From NCBI GenBank assembly GCA_963205075.1, contig CAUJIU010000099.1:1-35926 (forward strand): a stretch of DNA of 35,926 nt, written 5' to 3'. Within the stretch, counting starts at the first letter, position 1. Each line of letters starts with the position of its first letter. The notes below the pieces were generated by a model. That model ran no database searches, had not been told where the DNA came from, and saw nothing but the letters and a program-made list of their open reading frames with translations. Source of the stretch: Pseudomonadota bacterium. Lineage in GTDB: Bacteria; Pseudomonadota; Alphaproteobacteria; Rhodobacterales; Rhodobacteraceae. Shown piece by piece: positions 13,232 through 25,267 of the stretch. A program made the position numbers and the translations under genes.

Positions 13232-14413
13232 GTGCTCGGTCTCAACCGCAAAGATACCATCCTGATGCTGATCGTGATCGCGCTGACCCTCGGCGCGCCG
13301 GTCCTGCTCAACCCCTTCCCGGCCGACAGCGCCATGGCGCAGTTCAATGCCGGCTATCCGGACCTGATGCAGCGCTTCGTGATCTTCGGGATCCTGGCGA
13401 TCGGGTTCAACATCCTGTTCGGCCTCACCGGCTACCTGTCGTTCGGTCACGCGGCCTTCCTCGGCGTGGGGTCCTATGCCGCGGTCTGGATGTTCAAGCT
13501 GCTGAGCATGAATGTCGTGCCGGCGCTGGTCCTGTCGGTGGTGGTGGCCGGGCTGTTCTCGGTGCTGATCGGCTATGTGTCGCTGCGCCGGTCGGGCATC
13601 TACTTCTCGATCCTGACGCTGGCCTTCGCGCAGATGTCCTACAACATGGCCTATTCGGTGCTGACACCGATCACCAACGGCGAGACCGGCCTGCAGGTCT
13701 ATTCCAACGACCCGCAATACCTGCTGGGCAACGGGCCGCAGGTCACGCATCTGTTCGGCCTCGAGATGCGCGCCAAGGCGGTTGTCGAGATGGGCGGCTG
13801 GACCTTCGATTTCTCTGTCGGCTACTACCTTGCCGCCATCATGATGCTGGCGGCCTTCTATCTCAGCCTGCGCATCTTCCGCTCGCCCTTCGGGATGATG
13901 CTGCGCGCGGTCAAGTCCAACCAGAACCGTCTCAATTACACCGGCATCAACTCGCGCCCCTACACGCTGGCGGCCTTCGTGATCTCGGGCATGTATGCCG
14001 GACTGGCGGGCGGCCTGCTGGCCTCGATGGATCCGCTTGCCGGCGCCGAGCGCATGCAGTGGACCGCCTCGGGCGAGATCGTCCTGATGACCATCCTGGG
14101 CGGCGCGGGAACCCTGATCGGCCCCGTGGTCGGCGCGGTCTTCATCAAGTATTTCGAGAACATCTTCTCCAAGATCAACGAACACGTGCTGCACGGCTGG
14201 TTCGGCTGGCTGCCCGATGGCGTCGAGGACGTGGTGACCTGGATCCTCGCCCGCTTTGTCGGCGAGGGCTGGCACCTGACGCTCGGCCTGCTGTTCATGC
14301 TGGTGGTGATCTTCCTGCCCGGCGGGCTGGTCGAGGGCGGGCAGAAACTGGCCCGGCTCCTGCGCAGATCCAGGCCTGACGGCACCACCCCCTCAAACAC
14401 GCCCGCGGAATAG
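13232..14413 (+). CDS. ABC transporter permease, LivM/UrtC family
   Basis: The protein has 393 residues. [20 protein letters not shown] (about residues 61-80) is the diagnostic LivM segment. It is followed by [20 protein letters not shown], the coupling loop [17 protein letters not shown], and [20 protein letters not shown]. The C-terminus [17 protein letters not shown] is cytoplasmic. An inserted stretch ([20 protein letters not shown]) between the second and third blocks is likely periplasmic. Translation starts at GTG 13232, three bases after the LivH-like stop, with GGAGGA overlapping the end of the upstream gene, so the two permeases should be translationally coupled. Confidence 0.93.
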   Translation: MLGLNRKDTILMLIVIALTLGAPVLLNPFPADSAMAQFNAGYPDLMQRFVIFGILAIGFNILFGLTGYLSFGHAAFLGVGSYAAVWMFKLLSMNVVPALVLSVVVAGLFSVLIGYVSLRRSGIYFSILTLAFAQMSYNMAYSVLTPITNGETGLQVYSNDPQYLLGNGPQVTHLFGLEMRAKAVVEMGGWTFDFSVGYYLAAIMMLAAFYLSLRIFRSPFGMMLRAVKSNQNRLNYTGINSRPYTLAAFVISGMYAGLAGGLLASMDPLAGAERMQWTASGEIVLMTILGGAGTLIGPVVGAVFIKYFENIFSKINEHVLHGWFGWLPDGVEDVVTWILARFVGEGWHLTLGLLFMLVVIFLPGGLVEGGQKLARLLRRSRPDGTTPSNTPAE

Positions 14414-14425
14414 GAGGAACACGAC

Positions 14426-15184
<759 letters not shown>

Positions 15185-15199
15185 GGACGGAGGGACCAA

Positions 15200-15955
<756 letters not shown>

Positions 15956-16013
15956 CGCCGACCGCCGGCCCCGCGGCGGACCACTGACCCGTTCGCACAG
16001 ACAAGGAACGACC

Positions 16014-17963
<1,950 letters not shown>

Positions 17964-17980
17964 ACGACCGAGAAATTCTT

Positions 17981-18013
17981 GCCTCCGGCGGAGGTATTTG
18001 GGCCAAAATGAAG
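17981..18013. repeat. Dispersed 33-bp intergenic element, copy 2 (inverted relative to copy 1)
   Basis: GCCTCCGGCGGAGGTATTTG followed by GGCCAAAATGAAG. Its reverse complement differs from copy 1 (4771-4803) at one base of 33. It lies 17 bp after the acs stop, exactly the distance of copy 1 from its upstream stop. Confidence 0.8.
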
Positions 18014-18044
18014 CGGACTCCCTTCATTTTGGTGCAAATACCTC
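17991..18044. terminator. Large hairpin formed by two opposed element copies after acs
   Basis: The 23-bp arms 17991-18013 and 18022-18044 are inverse complements at 21 of 23 positions with an 8-nt loop. A further short stem, CCGGGGC-AGC-GCCCCGG (18050-18066), follows. There is no U-tract, but the position after acs and before accB suggests a transcription stop or an mRNA 3'-end protector. Confidence 0.55.
18022..18044. repeat. Dispersed intergenic element, copy 3 (partial, opposite orientation to copy 2)
   Basis: CTTCATTTTGGTGCAAATAC followed by CTC matches the first 23 bases of copy 1 except for two. The CCTCCGCCGGAGG palindrome end is replaced by GGGGTCC and a GC hairpin. Confidence 0.75.
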
Positions 18045-18107
18045 GGGGTCCGGGGCAGCGCCCCGGCTTGCCGGCCCGGCGCGGCGATTTTGCGTGACAT
18101 GCACGGC

Positions 18108-18136
18108 TTTTCTCCTCATTGACGTTAGCGTATAAC
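18108..18136 (+). promoter_or_regulatory. Possible accB promoter
   Basis: TATAAC (18131-18136) sits 17 bp after a poor -35 (TTTTCT, 18108-18113) in the gap before accB. It overlaps a small palindrome, GCGT-ATA-ACGC (18128-18138). The call is weak. Confidence 0.3.
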
Positions 18137-18209
18137 GCCGCAAATGACTGCCCCAAGGGAAACCGACCGGGGCGGCGGGACATTGACTGCGAACAGGCCG
18201 AGGACACAG

Positions 18210-18689
18210 ATGACCAAAGAGACCTCTCACGAAAGCGACGTGAGCTTCATTCGCGCACTTGCAGAACTGTTGCGGGCAAATGACCTGACCGAATTGCAGG
18301 TCAAGCGCGACTACGGCGAGAATGACAGCCTCAATGTCCGCGTGAGCCGGCAGACCCAGATCATCAGCCAGGTTTCGGCCCCGACCCAGACGGTTGCGGC
18401 CATCGGCTCCGTCGCCGCCCCGGTCGCGCAGGCCAGTGCCGATCCGGCCAGCCATCCCGGCGCCGTGACCTCGCCCATGGTGGGCACCGTCTACCTGCAG
18501 GCCGAGCCCGGCAACCCGCCCTTTGTCTCGGTTGGCCAGACCGTCAGCGAGGGCGATACCCTGCTGATCATCGAGGCCATGAAGACCATGAACCAGATCC
18601 CCGCACCCCGTTCGGGCACTGTCAAACGCATCGTCGTCAGCGACGGCGCGCCGGTCGAATATGGCGCTCCCCTGATGATCATCGAATAG
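18210..18689 (+). CDS. accB: Biotin carboxyl carrier protein of acetyl-CoA carboxylase
   Basis: The protein has 159 residues. It carries biotin between biotin carboxylase and carboxyltransferase for malonyl-CoA synthesis. VSFIRALAELLRANDLTELQ is the N-terminal helical domain and a mobile Ala/Pro/Val-rich linker spans about residues 55-82. The biotinyl domain follows: TSPMVGTVYLQAEPG, then IEAMKTMNQIPAP with Lys125 as the biotin site and the capping 'thumb' region NPPFVSV. The site reads A-M-K-T rather than A-M-K-M, a form I associate with alphaproteobacteria. GAGG 7 nt before the ATG (18210) sets the start; the frame upstream is unrelated. accC follows after 12 bp. Confidence 0.94.
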   Translation: MTKETSHESDVSFIRALAELLRANDLTELQVKRDYGENDSLNVRVSRQTQIISQVSAPTQTVAAIGSVAAPVAQASADPASHPGAVTSPMVGTVYLQAEPGNPPFVSVGQTVSEGDTLLIIEAMKTMNQIPAPRSGTVKRIVVSDGAPVEYGAPLMIIE

Positions 18690-18701
18690 GGGCCCGGCCC
18701 G

Positions 18702-20048
18702 ATGTTCGAGAAAATCCTGATCGCCAACCGCGGCGAGATCGCGCTGCGGGTCATTCGCGCGGCCCGCGAAATGGGCATCCGCACTGTTGCCGTGCATTCG
18801 ACCGCCGATTCCGACGCCATGCATGTGCGCATGGCTGACGAGGCGGTCTGCATCGGGCCGCCGCCCTCGTCCGCGAGCTATCTCAGCTTTCCGGCCATCA
18901 TCTCGGCCTGCGAGATCACCGGCGCCCAGGCGATCCATCCCGGCTATGGCTTCCTGTCGGAAAACGCCGCCTTCGTGCAGGCGGTCGAGGATCACGGCAT
19001 CACCTTCATCGGCCCCACCGCCGAGCATATCCGGATCATGGGCGACAAGATCACCGCCAAGGAGACCGCCAAGCGCCTGGGCATCCCGGTCGTTCCCGGC
19101 TCGGAAGGCGGCGTGTCGAGCATTGCCGACGCCCGGCGCATCTGCGCCGAGATCGGCTACCCGGTGATCATCAAGGCGACCGCCGGCGGCGGCGGGCGCG
19201 GCATGAAGGTGGCCCGCTCCGAGAAAGAGCTGGAAAACGCCCTGTCTACCGCGCGTTCCGAGGCCAAGGCCGCCTTTGGCAATGACGAGGTCTATATCGA
19301 GAAATACCTGACCACGCCGCGCCATATCGAGATCCAGGTCTTTGGCGACGGCAAGGGCAAGGCGGTGCATCTGGGCGAGCGCGACTGTTCGCTGCAGCGC
19401 CGCCACCAGAAGGTGTTCGAGGAGGCCCCCGGCCCCGCCATCAGCGCCGAAGAGCGGGCCCATATCGGCGCGGTCTGCGCCAATGCGGTTGCCAGCATCA
19501 ACTATATCGGCGCCGGCACCATCGAGTTTCTCTACGAAAACGGCGAGTTCTACTTCATCGAGATGAACACCCGCCTGCAGGTCGAGCATCCGGTGACCGA
19601 GGCGATCTTCGGCGTCGACCTGGTGCGCGAACAGATCCGGGTGGCCGAAGGGCTGCCCATGTCCTTCGGGCAGGAGGATCTGGTCATCAACGGCCATGCC
19701 ATCGAGGTGCGGATCAACGCCGAAAAGCTGCCCAGCTTCTCGCCCTGCCCCGGCCGCATCACCCAGTATCACGCGCCGGGCGGCCTGGGCGTGCGGATGG
19801 ATTCCGCCCTCTATGACGGCTACCGGATCCCGCCCTATTACGACAGCCTGATCGGCAAGCTGATCGTGCATGGCCGCGACCGGCCCGAGGCGCTGGCCCG
19901 GCTGGCGCGCGCGCTGAGCGAGTTGATCGTCGACGGGGTCGATACCACGATTCCGCTGTTCCACCGGCTGCTGGAGGAAGAGGCGATCAAGACCGGCGAA
20001 TACAACATCCACTGGCTCGAACGCTGGCTGGAAGAGGCCTATTCGTAG
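18702..20048 (+). CDS. accC: Biotin carboxylase subunit of acetyl-CoA carboxylase
   Basis: This 448-residue ATP-grasp enzyme carboxylates the biotin on AccB using bicarbonate and ATP. The N-terminal [20 protein letters not shown], then [13 protein letters not shown], the glycine-rich ATP lid [26 protein letters not shown], and the metal-site strand [19 protein letters not shown] are all intact, followed by the C-terminal [16 protein letters not shown] block. The length is standard. It is the second gene of accBC, with aat 10 bp downstream on the same strand. The carboxyltransferase genes accA and accD are not in the window. Confidence 0.96.
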   Translation: MFEKILIANRGEIALRVIRAAREMGIRTVAVHSTADSDAMHVRMADEAVCIGPPPSSASYLSFPAIISACEITGAQAIHPGYGFLSENAAFVQAVEDHGITFIGPTAEHIRIMGDKITAKETAKRLGIPVVPGSEGGVSSIADARRICAEIGYPVIIKATAGGGGRGMKVARSEKELENALSTARSEAKAAFGNDEVYIEKYLTTPRHIEIQVFGDGKGKAVHLGERDCSLQRRHQKVFEEAPGPAISAEERAHIGAVCANAVASINYIGAGTIEFLYENGEFYFIEMNTRLQVEHPVTEAIFGVDLVREQIRVAEGLPMSFGQEDLVINGHAIEVRINAEKLPSFSPCPGRITQYHAPGGLGVRMDSALYDGYRIPPYYDSLIGKLIVHGRDRPEALARLARALSELIVDGVDTTIPLFHRLLEEEAIKTGEYNIHWLERWLEEAYS

Positions 20049-20058
20049 GCCTGGCCCG

Positions 20059-20703
20059 ATGGCCGATGACACGCTGACCATCGAGTTGCTGCTGAAGGCC
20101 TACAGCACCGGCATCTTTCCGATGTCCGAAAGCCGCACCGATGGCGCGCTGTTCTGGGTCGATCCCAAGCGGCGCGGCGTCATGCCGCTGGACGGTTTCC
20201 ACATCTCGCGCACGCTGGCCAAACGCATCCGCGGCGGCCAGTTCACCATCACGGTCGACCACGCCTTTGAACAGGTGGTGGACCGCTGCGCCGACCGCCA
20301 CGAGACCTGGATCAACGGCACCCTGCACCGGCTTTACCTGCAATTGCACGCCCAAGGCCACGCCCATTCCGTCGAGGCCTGGCAGGAGGGCGCGCTGGTC
20401 GGCGGAGCCTTCGGCATCGCCATCGGCGGGGCGTTTTTCGGCGAGAGCATGTTTTCGACCCGCACCGATGCCTCCAAGGTCGCGACGGCCTATCTGGTGG
20501 ACCACCTGCGGCAGGGGGGATTCGTGCTGCTGGACACCCAGTTCCTGACGCCGCATCTGGCCAGCCTCGGCGGCATCGAGATTTCTCGGGCGCGCTATCG
20601 TTCGGAGCTGGCGGTGGCCATCGCGGTTGCGGCGGATTTCAACCGGCAAGGCGTGGTGCCCGACGGCTATTCGCTGCTGCAGCGCAGCATCCAGACATCA
20701 TAG
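20059..20703 (+). CDS. aat: Leucyl/phenylalanyl-tRNA-protein transferase
   Basis: The protein has 214 residues. It transfers Leu or Phe from aminoacyl-tRNA to N-terminal Lys or Arg, marking proteins for ClpS-ClpAP degradation by the N-end rule. ELLLKAYSTGIFPMSES, LFWVDPKRRGVMPLDGFHIS, WINGTLHRLYLQLHAQGHAH, SVEAWQEGALVGGAFGIAIG and GGAFFGESMFS are the family blocks in order. The final DTQFLTPHLASLGGIEISR is also typical. It follows accC with a 10-bp gap and probably shares its transcript. Its last 37 bp overlap the 3' end of the convergent DUF2155 gene. Confidence 0.95.
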   Translation: MADDTLTIELLLKAYSTGIFPMSESRTDGALFWVDPKRRGVMPLDGFHISRTLAKRIRGGQFTITVDHAFEQVVDRCADRHETWINGTLHRLYLQLHAQGHAHSVEAWQEGALVGGAFGIAIGGAFFGESMFSTRTDASKVATAYLVDHLRQGGFVLLDTQFLTPHLASLGGIEISRARYRSELAVAIAVAADFNRQGVVPDGYSLLQRSIQTS

Positions 20704-21107
20704 CGGGCATGATCGAGCGCGTTGAGCGCCGGGGCGGACGCGATCATCCATCCCTGAAAGATCGGTTCCGGATTATCCTGATAGAACAGGCTCATGAGCC
20801 CGATGGCGTCGCCGGTCGGGTTATCGATCGGATAGCGGCATTCGGCGAAGCGGACGGTCAGGTGATCGATGACCCTTTCGCTGCCGGGGGCCATCTCGAG
20901 GTCGGTGACGGCACCGGTGATCTTGTCGAGCACCCGCAGCACCCCGATGCTGCCATTGGCAAAGCCGGTCACCGGCCCGACAATGCCGCTGATGATCTCG
21001 TCAACCTCGGATGGCACCGCCGGGTCGATCGGCGTGGTCACGATCTCTTGCGCGCCGGCCGCGCCCGCCAGGCAAAGACCGGCGAAAACCGCAGCGCGCA
21101 GGCTCAT
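20667..21107 (-). CDS. DUF2155-family exported protein
   Basis: The protein has 146 residues. A Sec-type signal peptide (MSLRAAVFAGLCLAGAAGAQ) should be cut after AGA-Q. The mature domain has IGVLRVLDKITGAVTDLEMA and FAECRYP, then FYQDNPEPIFQGWMIASAPA and a final DVWMLRC, the DUF2155 pattern (roughly 'a.lr.LDK.tG...d' and 'FsGWMfaSsPals.leHpvYDvWvl.C'). The two cysteines (in AECRYP and MLRC) may form a disulfide in the periplasm. The function is unknown. The start overlaps the mlaD stop (ATGA), and the order NDUFA12-mlaD-DUF2155 hints at an envelope role. Confidence 0.85.
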   Translation of the reverse strand: MSLRAAVFAGLCLAGAAGAQEIVTTPIDPAVPSEVDEIISGIVGPVTGFANGSIGVLRVLDKITGAVTDLEMAPGSERVIDHLTVRFAECRYPIDNPTGDAIGLMSLFYQDNPEPIFQGWMIASAPALNALDHARYDVWMLRCSSE

Positions 21108-21553
21108 TCGCCGTTGCCTCCGGACACGAATTTCAGCAGCAACGACACGATGCTGACAGCGCCCTGGGTGTCGATGATGGCCGCCCCGTCCGGCAGCACG
21201 TCAAACGAGCCGCCGGGCATGATTTCGACAAAGCTGCCGCCCAGCAGCCCCTCGCTGGCGATCACGGCGCTGCTGTCATCGGGGATCTCGACATCCGAAT
21301 CGATGCTCAGAACGGTTTCGGCCCGGAAGGTCTGGGTATCCAGGCGCAGATCGGTGACCGTGCCGACCTTGACGCCGGCCAGCCGCACATCGGTTCCCAC
21401 CAGCACGCCCTCGGCGGAGCGGAAACTGGCGGTCAGGTCGTAGCTTTCGCCGCCGCGGCTGAACCCGGTGACCTGCCCGGCAAATACCAGAAAGCCAGCA
21501 GCAACCGCGACGACAGCCGCCCCGGTCAGAACCTCCGTTACACTTTCACGCAT
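21104..21553 (-). CDS. mlaD: MlaD-family (MCE domain) phospholipid transport protein
   Basis: The protein has 149 residues. One N-terminal helix (ESVTEVLTGAAVVAVAAGFL) anchors it in the inner membrane. A single MCE domain follows: YDLTASFRSAEGVLVGTDVR, LAGVKVGTVTDLRLD, ASEGLLGGSFVEIMPGG. MlaD forms the hexameric ring that carries lipids between the Mla ABC complex and MlaC. The protein is shorter than E. coli MlaD, as is usual in this group. The Mla ABC genes are not beside it. The start at 21553 is ten bases after the NDUFA12-like stop, and the stop overlaps the DUF2155 start, so the three genes form an operon. Confidence 0.9.
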   Translation of the reverse strand: MRESVTEVLTGAAVVAVAAGFLVFAGQVTGFSRGGESYDLTASFRSAEGVLVGTDVRLAGVKVGTVTDLRLDTQTFRAETVLSIDSDVEIPDDSSAVIASEGLLGGSFVEIMPGGSFDVLPDGAAIIDTQGAVSIVSLLLKFVSGGNGE

Positions 21554-21563
21554 CAGATTGCCC

Positions 21564-21950
21564 TTATTCGGGGGACCATGCCTCGTAGTCGGGCCGCCGC
21601 TCCGCCGGCGCGATGCGCCGGATCGACGTGGCGGGCGCATAGGCCATTGCGGTGCCGGTCAGGTTTTCGACATGCGGCTTTTCCCACGGCTTGCGGGCGA
21701 GCGGTGCCTCCGTCGGCGCCTTGTCCCAGGTGCGGTGCAGCCAGCCGTGCCAATCGGGCGAAACCCGGCTGCCCTCGATCTCGCCGTTATAGATCACCCA
21801 GCGGCGGGCATCGTTGGCGGTGCGGTAATAGACGTTGCCGTCGGCGTCCTGGCCGACCTTGACGCCCTTGCGCCAGGTGTAGAACTGGGTGTTCAGGGTC
21901 TGCCCGTCCCACCATGTCAGAAGTCGCTTGATCCTGGTCCAAAGGCCCAT
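21564..21950 (-). CDS. NDUFA12-family accessory subunit of NADH:ubiquinone oxidoreductase
   Basis: The protein has 128 residues. [20 protein letters not shown], then [36 protein letters not shown] and [11 protein letters not shown] match the NDUFA12/B17.2 family, a peripheral subunit of complex I shared by alphaproteobacteria and mitochondria. The C-terminal part is proline-rich and ends [21 protein letters not shown] use the ATG at 21950 because GGAGGG lies just before it; a TTG five codons upstream would place the ribosome site inside the gene. It is located away from any nuo operon, together with mlaD. Confidence 0.92.
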   Translation of the reverse strand: MGLWTRIKRLLTWWDGQTLNTQFYTWRKGVKVGQDADGNVYYRTANDARRWVIYNGEIEGSRVSPDWHGWLHRTWDKAPTEAPLARKPWEKPHVENLTGTAMAYAPATSIRRIAPAERRPDYEAWSPE

Positions 21951-22046
21951 CGAAACCCTCCGCAAATGCTGTTCTCTCTTGCACCAGCGCGGCGCAAAGG
22001 TCCAGTGCCACGACGCCGCGCTGGCGCCTGCGGCGCTCCATTGCCG

Positions 22047-22793
22047 CTATTTCGCGAGATTTGCGCCGATGTCGGTCCGCAGCGTGGCAAACCGTGCCGC
22101 CTGCGCCCGCCAGAACGCCAGATGGCCACCGGCCTCCAGACGCCGGGTCGCCGCTTCGCCTATGCTTTTGACCATCGCCGCGCGGCTGCCCATATGCGCC
22201 AGAACCTGCGCCACCGTGTCGAGCAGCGCGGCGTCGGCCGGCAGGCCATAGGTCCGGGCCAGCAGGCGCAACCGGCGGCAGCCGGCGGCAAGGTCGGCTT
22301 GCGCTGCCGCGGCCATGTCGTCCCCCGAGCCAAGGGGTGCCATCCACCAGGCCAGATAGGCCAGGTCCCACAGCCGTCTGCCGGGCGCCGCCAGATCGAA
22401 GTCGATGACCGCGACCGGGGCGCCGTCACGAAACACCATGTTGTAGGGGGCGAAATCGTTGTGGCAGACCGCCTCGGCGCTGGCGGCCAAAGCGCTGCCC
22501 GCCGTTGCATCGTGGAACGCGCGCAGCAGGCGCGCCGCCGCGACCAGCGTCTTGTCGTCGGTCCACATGTCAGGGGGGAAGGCGGTGTCGCCGTCCAGCC
22601 ATTGCAGCGTGTCGCGCCCCTGCTCGTCGATGCCCAGGAAACGCGGTGCGGCGGCAAACCCCGCCGTTTCAAGGTGTTGCAGCAAGGCGCGCATGTCGGG
22701 CGAATGCGGGCCCGCCGGGCGGCGGACCGTGTCGCCGACCCGCACCGCCCCGCTGGTGACGTTGCCTCCGGTCAGCGGCAGTTCGTCGCTCAT
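22047..22793 (-). CDS. APH-fold small-molecule kinase (aminoglycoside phosphotransferase family)
   Basis: The protein has 248 residues. EAVCHNDFAPYNMVF carries the catalytic H-N-D-x-x-x-x-N motif and VAVIDFDLAAPGRRLWDLAY the metal-binding D-F-D, as in PF01636 kinases (aminoglycoside, choline, homoserine and fructosamine kinases). The N-terminal ATP lobe is short: TSGAVRVGDTVRRPAG corresponds to the usual strand with the Lys replaced or moved. The length is below that of true aminoglycoside kinases, and a metabolic or tRNA-independent substrate is more likely than resistance. It overlaps the RidA-family stop by four bases (ATGA). Confidence 0.82.
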   Translation of the reverse strand: MSDELPLTGGNVTSGAVRVGDTVRRPAGPHSPDMRALLQHLETAGFAAAPRFLGIDEQGRDTLQWLDGDTAFPPDMWTDDKTLVAAARLLRAFHDATAGSALAASAEAVCHNDFAPYNMVFRDGAPVAVIDFDLAAPGRRLWDLAYLAWWMAPLGSGDDMAAAAQADLAAGCRRLRLLARTYGLPADAALLDTVAQVLAHMGSRAAMVKSIGEAATRRLEAGGHLAFWRAQAARFATLRTDIGANLAK

Positions 22794-23173
22794 CCGGGCA
22801 GCCGCGCCGTTACCTCGATCTCGATCTTCATTTCCGGCTCCTGCAACCCGGCGACGATCATGGTCGCGGCGGGCAGCGCCTTGGCGAAGGCGGCAGCGGT
22901 CAGCGGCCAGCACGGCGGCCAGTCTGCCTTGTCGGGCAGGATGTAACGCACGCGCACCACGTCATCGAGGCTGGCGCCCGCCTCGGCCAATGCCCGCGCG
23001 ATGGTGCCCAGCGCGTTGCGGCACTGTTCGGCCACGCCCGCCGGCATGGTCATGGTCGCGTAGTCATAACCCGTGGTGCCCGCGACAAAGACCCAGCCAT
23101 CCGCGATGATCGCGCGGCTGTAGCCGATGCGGGACTCGAAGGGGGATCCGGTCGAGATGCGCCGCGAGGTCAT
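22790..23173 (-). CDS. RidA/YjgF/UK114-family protein
   Basis: The protein has 127 residues. [58 protein letters not shown] and [20 protein letters not shown] follow the family in order. The canonical RidA deaminates reactive enamine/imine intermediates made by PLP enzymes, using an arginine in its C-terminal strand; here the ending EIEVTAR retains Arg and Glu. The [10 protein letters not shown] variant belongs to a subgroup whose substrate I do not know. The start at 23173 lies one base before the clpX stop region, so translation should be coupled to clpX. Confidence 0.88.
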   Translation of the reverse strand: MTSRRISTGSPFESRIGYSRAIIADGWVFVAGTTGYDYATMTMPAGVAEQCRNALGTIARALAEAGASLDDVVRVRYILPDKADWPPCWPLTAAAFAKALPAATMIVAGLQEPEMKIEIEVTARLPG

Positions 23174-23174
23174 G

Positions 23175-24443
23175 TCAGCCTGCCGAGGCGGTCGCGCCCT
23201 TCTTGACCGCGTCGGCATGGATCATCAGCGGCTTGCCGCCCGTGCCGACCGCCTCCTCGTTGACGACCACTTCGGTGACGCTGTCCATGCCGGGCAGGTC
23301 GAACATGGTGTCGAGCAGGATGTCTTCCATGATCGAGCGCAGGCCGCGCGCGCCGGTCTTGCGCTCGATGGCGCGCTTGGCGATGGCGGCGAGCGCATCC
23401 TCGGTGAAGGTCAGCTTGGTATCCTCGATCTCGAACAGGCGCTGGTACTGCTTGACCAGAGCGTTCTTGGGCTCGGTCAGGATGGTGATCAGCGCCGCCT
23501 CGTCGAGGTCTTCAAGCGTGGCCAGCACCGGCAGGCGGCCGACGAATTCGGGGATCAGCCCGAACTTGAGCAGGTCTTCGGGCTCAAGCTCCTTGAACAC
23601 CTCGCCGACATTGCGGTCCTCGACATCGCGCACCACGGCGTTGAAGCCCATGCCCGAGCCCTTGCTGCGCCGGGCGATGATCTTTTCCAGCCCCGAAAAG
23701 GCGCCACCGCAGATGAACAGGATGTTGGTGGTGTCCACTTGCAGGAATTCCTGCTGCGGATGCTTGCGCCCGCCCTGCGGCGGCACCGAAGCGACGGTGC
23801 CTTCCATGATCTTCAGCAACGCCTGCTGGACCCCCTCGCCCGAGACATCGCGGGTGATCGAGGGATTGTCGGACTTGCGGGTGATCTTGTCGACCTCGTC
23901 GATATAGACGATGCCGCGCTGGGCTTTCTCGACGTTGTATTCGCTGGCCTGCAACAGCTTGAGGATGATGTTCTCGACATCCTCGCCGACATAGCCGGCC
24001 TCGGTCAGGGTGGTGGCATCGGCCATGGTGAAGGGCACGTCAAGGATGCGCGCCAGCGTCTGCGCCAGCAGCGTCTTGCCGCAGCCGGTGGGCCCGATCA
24101 GCAGGATGTTGGACTTGGCCAGCTCGATATCGGCGGCCTTGGCCGCGTGATTGAGCCGCTTGTAATGGTTGTGGACCGCGACCGAGAGCACGCGCTTGGC
24201 ATGGACCTGGCCGATCACGTAGTCGTCCAGCACGTCGCAGATCTCGCGCGGGGTCGGCACGCCATCGGCGGATTTGAGGCCGCTGGTCTTGGTCTCCTCG
24301 CGGATGATGTCCATGCACAATTCGACGCATTCATCACAGATGAACACGGTTGGTCCGGCGATGAGCTTGCGCACTTCGTGCTGGCTCTTGCCGCAGAAGC
24401 TGCAATAGAGCGTGTTCTTGCTGTCGCCGGTCGTGCTCGCCAT
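23175..24443 (-). CDS. clpX: ATP-dependent Clp protease ATP-binding subunit ClpX
   Basis: This 422-residue AAA+ unfoldase feeds substrates to ClpP. The N-terminal zinc domain has Cys14, Cys17, Cys36 and Cys39 (YCSFCGKS...ICDECVELC). Walker A is GPTGCGKT (117-124) and Walker B is [11 protein letters not shown]. The pore loop GYVGED, the IGF-type ClpP loop region ([10 protein letters not shown]) and sensor [10 protein letters not shown] are all present. The length is standard. It lies 114 bp downstream of clpP. The 3' neighbour is a RidA-family gene rather than lon, which often follows clpX elsewhere. Confidence 0.97.
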   Translation of the reverse strand: MASTTGDSKNTLYCSFCGKSQHEVRKLIAGPTVFICDECVELCMDIIREETKTSGLKSADGVPTPREICDVLDDYVIGQVHAKRVLSVAVHNHYKRLNHAAKAADIELAKSNILLIGPTGCGKTLLAQTLARILDVPFTMADATTLTEAGYVGEDVENIILKLLQASEYNVEKAQRGIVYIDEVDKITRKSDNPSITRDVSGEGVQQALLKIMEGTVASVPPQGGRKHPQQEFLQVDTTNILFICGGAFSGLEKIIARRSKGSGMGFNAVVRDVEDRNVGEVFKELEPEDLLKFGLIPEFVGRLPVLATLEDLDEAALITILTEPKNALVKQYQRLFEIEDTKLTFTEDALAAIAKRAIERKTGARGLRSIMEDILLDTMFDLPGMDSVTEVVVNEEAVGTGGKPLMIHADAVKKGATASAG

Positions 24444-24528
24444 CCGTTACCCCTTGGCCCTTGGCCCTGATTTGCCCCGGGGGGCGCCCGTCGCCCAAAG
24501 AGTAGGGCAGCCCGCCGGGGTCCACAAC

Positions 24529-24550
24529 GCCTATTTGGCGCCTATTTGGC
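24529..24550. repeat. Tandem 11-bp duplication in the clpP-clpX gap
   Basis: GCCTATTTGGC occurs twice in direct succession (24529-24539, 24540-24550), 8 bp after the clpP stop in the direction of transcription. Each unit has short GCC/GGC arms. Confidence 0.85.
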
Positions 24551-24557
24551 GCCGCCG

Positions 24558-25187
24558 TTAGTCCGCCTTTTCATCCGCCTTGTCGCGGTTGGTGACGATT
24601 TCGTCAATCAAACCCCAGTCCTTGGCCTCCTGCGGCGACATGAAATTGTCGCGCTCCAGCGCCGCTTCGACCTTTTTCAGCGTCTGCCCGGAATGGGTGA
24701 CGTAGATCTCGTTCAGGCGGTTCTTGAGCTTTTGCGTCTCGGCGGCGTGGATCATGATATCGGTCGCCTGCCCCTGATAGCCACCCGACGGCTGGTGCAC
24801 CATGATGCGGCTGTTGGGCAGCGAAAACCGCATCCCCGGCTCGCCCGCCGTCAGCAGCAAGGAGCCCATCGAGGCCGCCTGCCCGATCACCAGGGTCGAG
24901 ACCTTGGGGCGGATATATTGCATCGTATCGTAGATCGACAGGCCCGAAGTCACCACGCCGCCGGGGCTGTTGATGTACATCGAGATCTCTTTCTTGGGGT
25001 TTTCGGCCTCAAGATGCAGCAGTTGCGCCACGATGAGCTGGCTCATTCCGTCATGCACGGGGCCGGACAAAAAGATGATCCGCTCCTTCAGGAGGCGCGA
25101 AAAGATGTCATAGGCCCTTTCGCCACGGCTGGTCTGCTCGACCACCATCGGCACAAGATTCATATAGGTTTCAACGGGATCATTCAT
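24558..25187 (-). CDS. clpP: ATP-dependent Clp protease proteolytic subunit ClpP
   Basis: The protein has 209 residues. The serine-protease triad is Ser106 (GQAASMGS), His131 ([10 protein letters not shown]) and Asp180 (ERDNFMSP). [20 protein letters not shown] is the usual N-terminus around the axial pore, with [12 protein letters not shown] providing the oxyanion strand. ClpP forms a double heptamer and acts with ClpX, encoded next, and with ClpA elsewhere. The start at 25187 has AAGAAGG about 10 nt upstream. No clear heat-shock promoter could be picked out in the 80-bp gap before it. Confidence 0.97.
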   Translation of the reverse strand: MNDPVETYMNLVPMVVEQTSRGERAYDIFSRLLKERIIFLSGPVHDGMSQLIVAQLLHLEAENPKKEISMYINSPGGVVTSGLSIYDTMQYIRPKVSTLVIGQAASMGSLLLTAGEPGMRFSLPNSRIMVHQPSGGYQGQATDIMIHAAETQKLKNRLNEIYVTHSGQTLKKVEAALERDNFMSPQEAKDWGLIDEIVTNRDKADEKAD

Positions 25188-25267
25188 ATCTTTGCGCCTT
25201 CTTTCAGGGTCGGACCATCAGTAGTTCAAATGTCCTGAGAGAGTCTTAGTGGTGCGGCGCAGAGGCT

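Noticed and set aside
18560-18600. Mutated biotin site in AccB (AMKT instead of AMKM)
   Set aside because: As far as I know this is the normal form in alphaproteobacterial AccB; the lysine and flanking Ala-Met are present.
18024-20081. 685-codon minus-strand frame opposite accB-accC
   Set aside because: It is a shadow created by high GC at third positions; accB and accC are unmistakable on plus.
22047-22793. Aminoglycoside resistance gene
   Set aside because: The APH fold is shared by many metabolic kinases; the short N-lobe and housekeeping operon context argue against resistance.
25188-25267. Sigma-32 heat-shock promoter before clpP
   Set aside because: TTTGAAC and downstream bases give only a partial match with wrong spacing; not strong enough to report.
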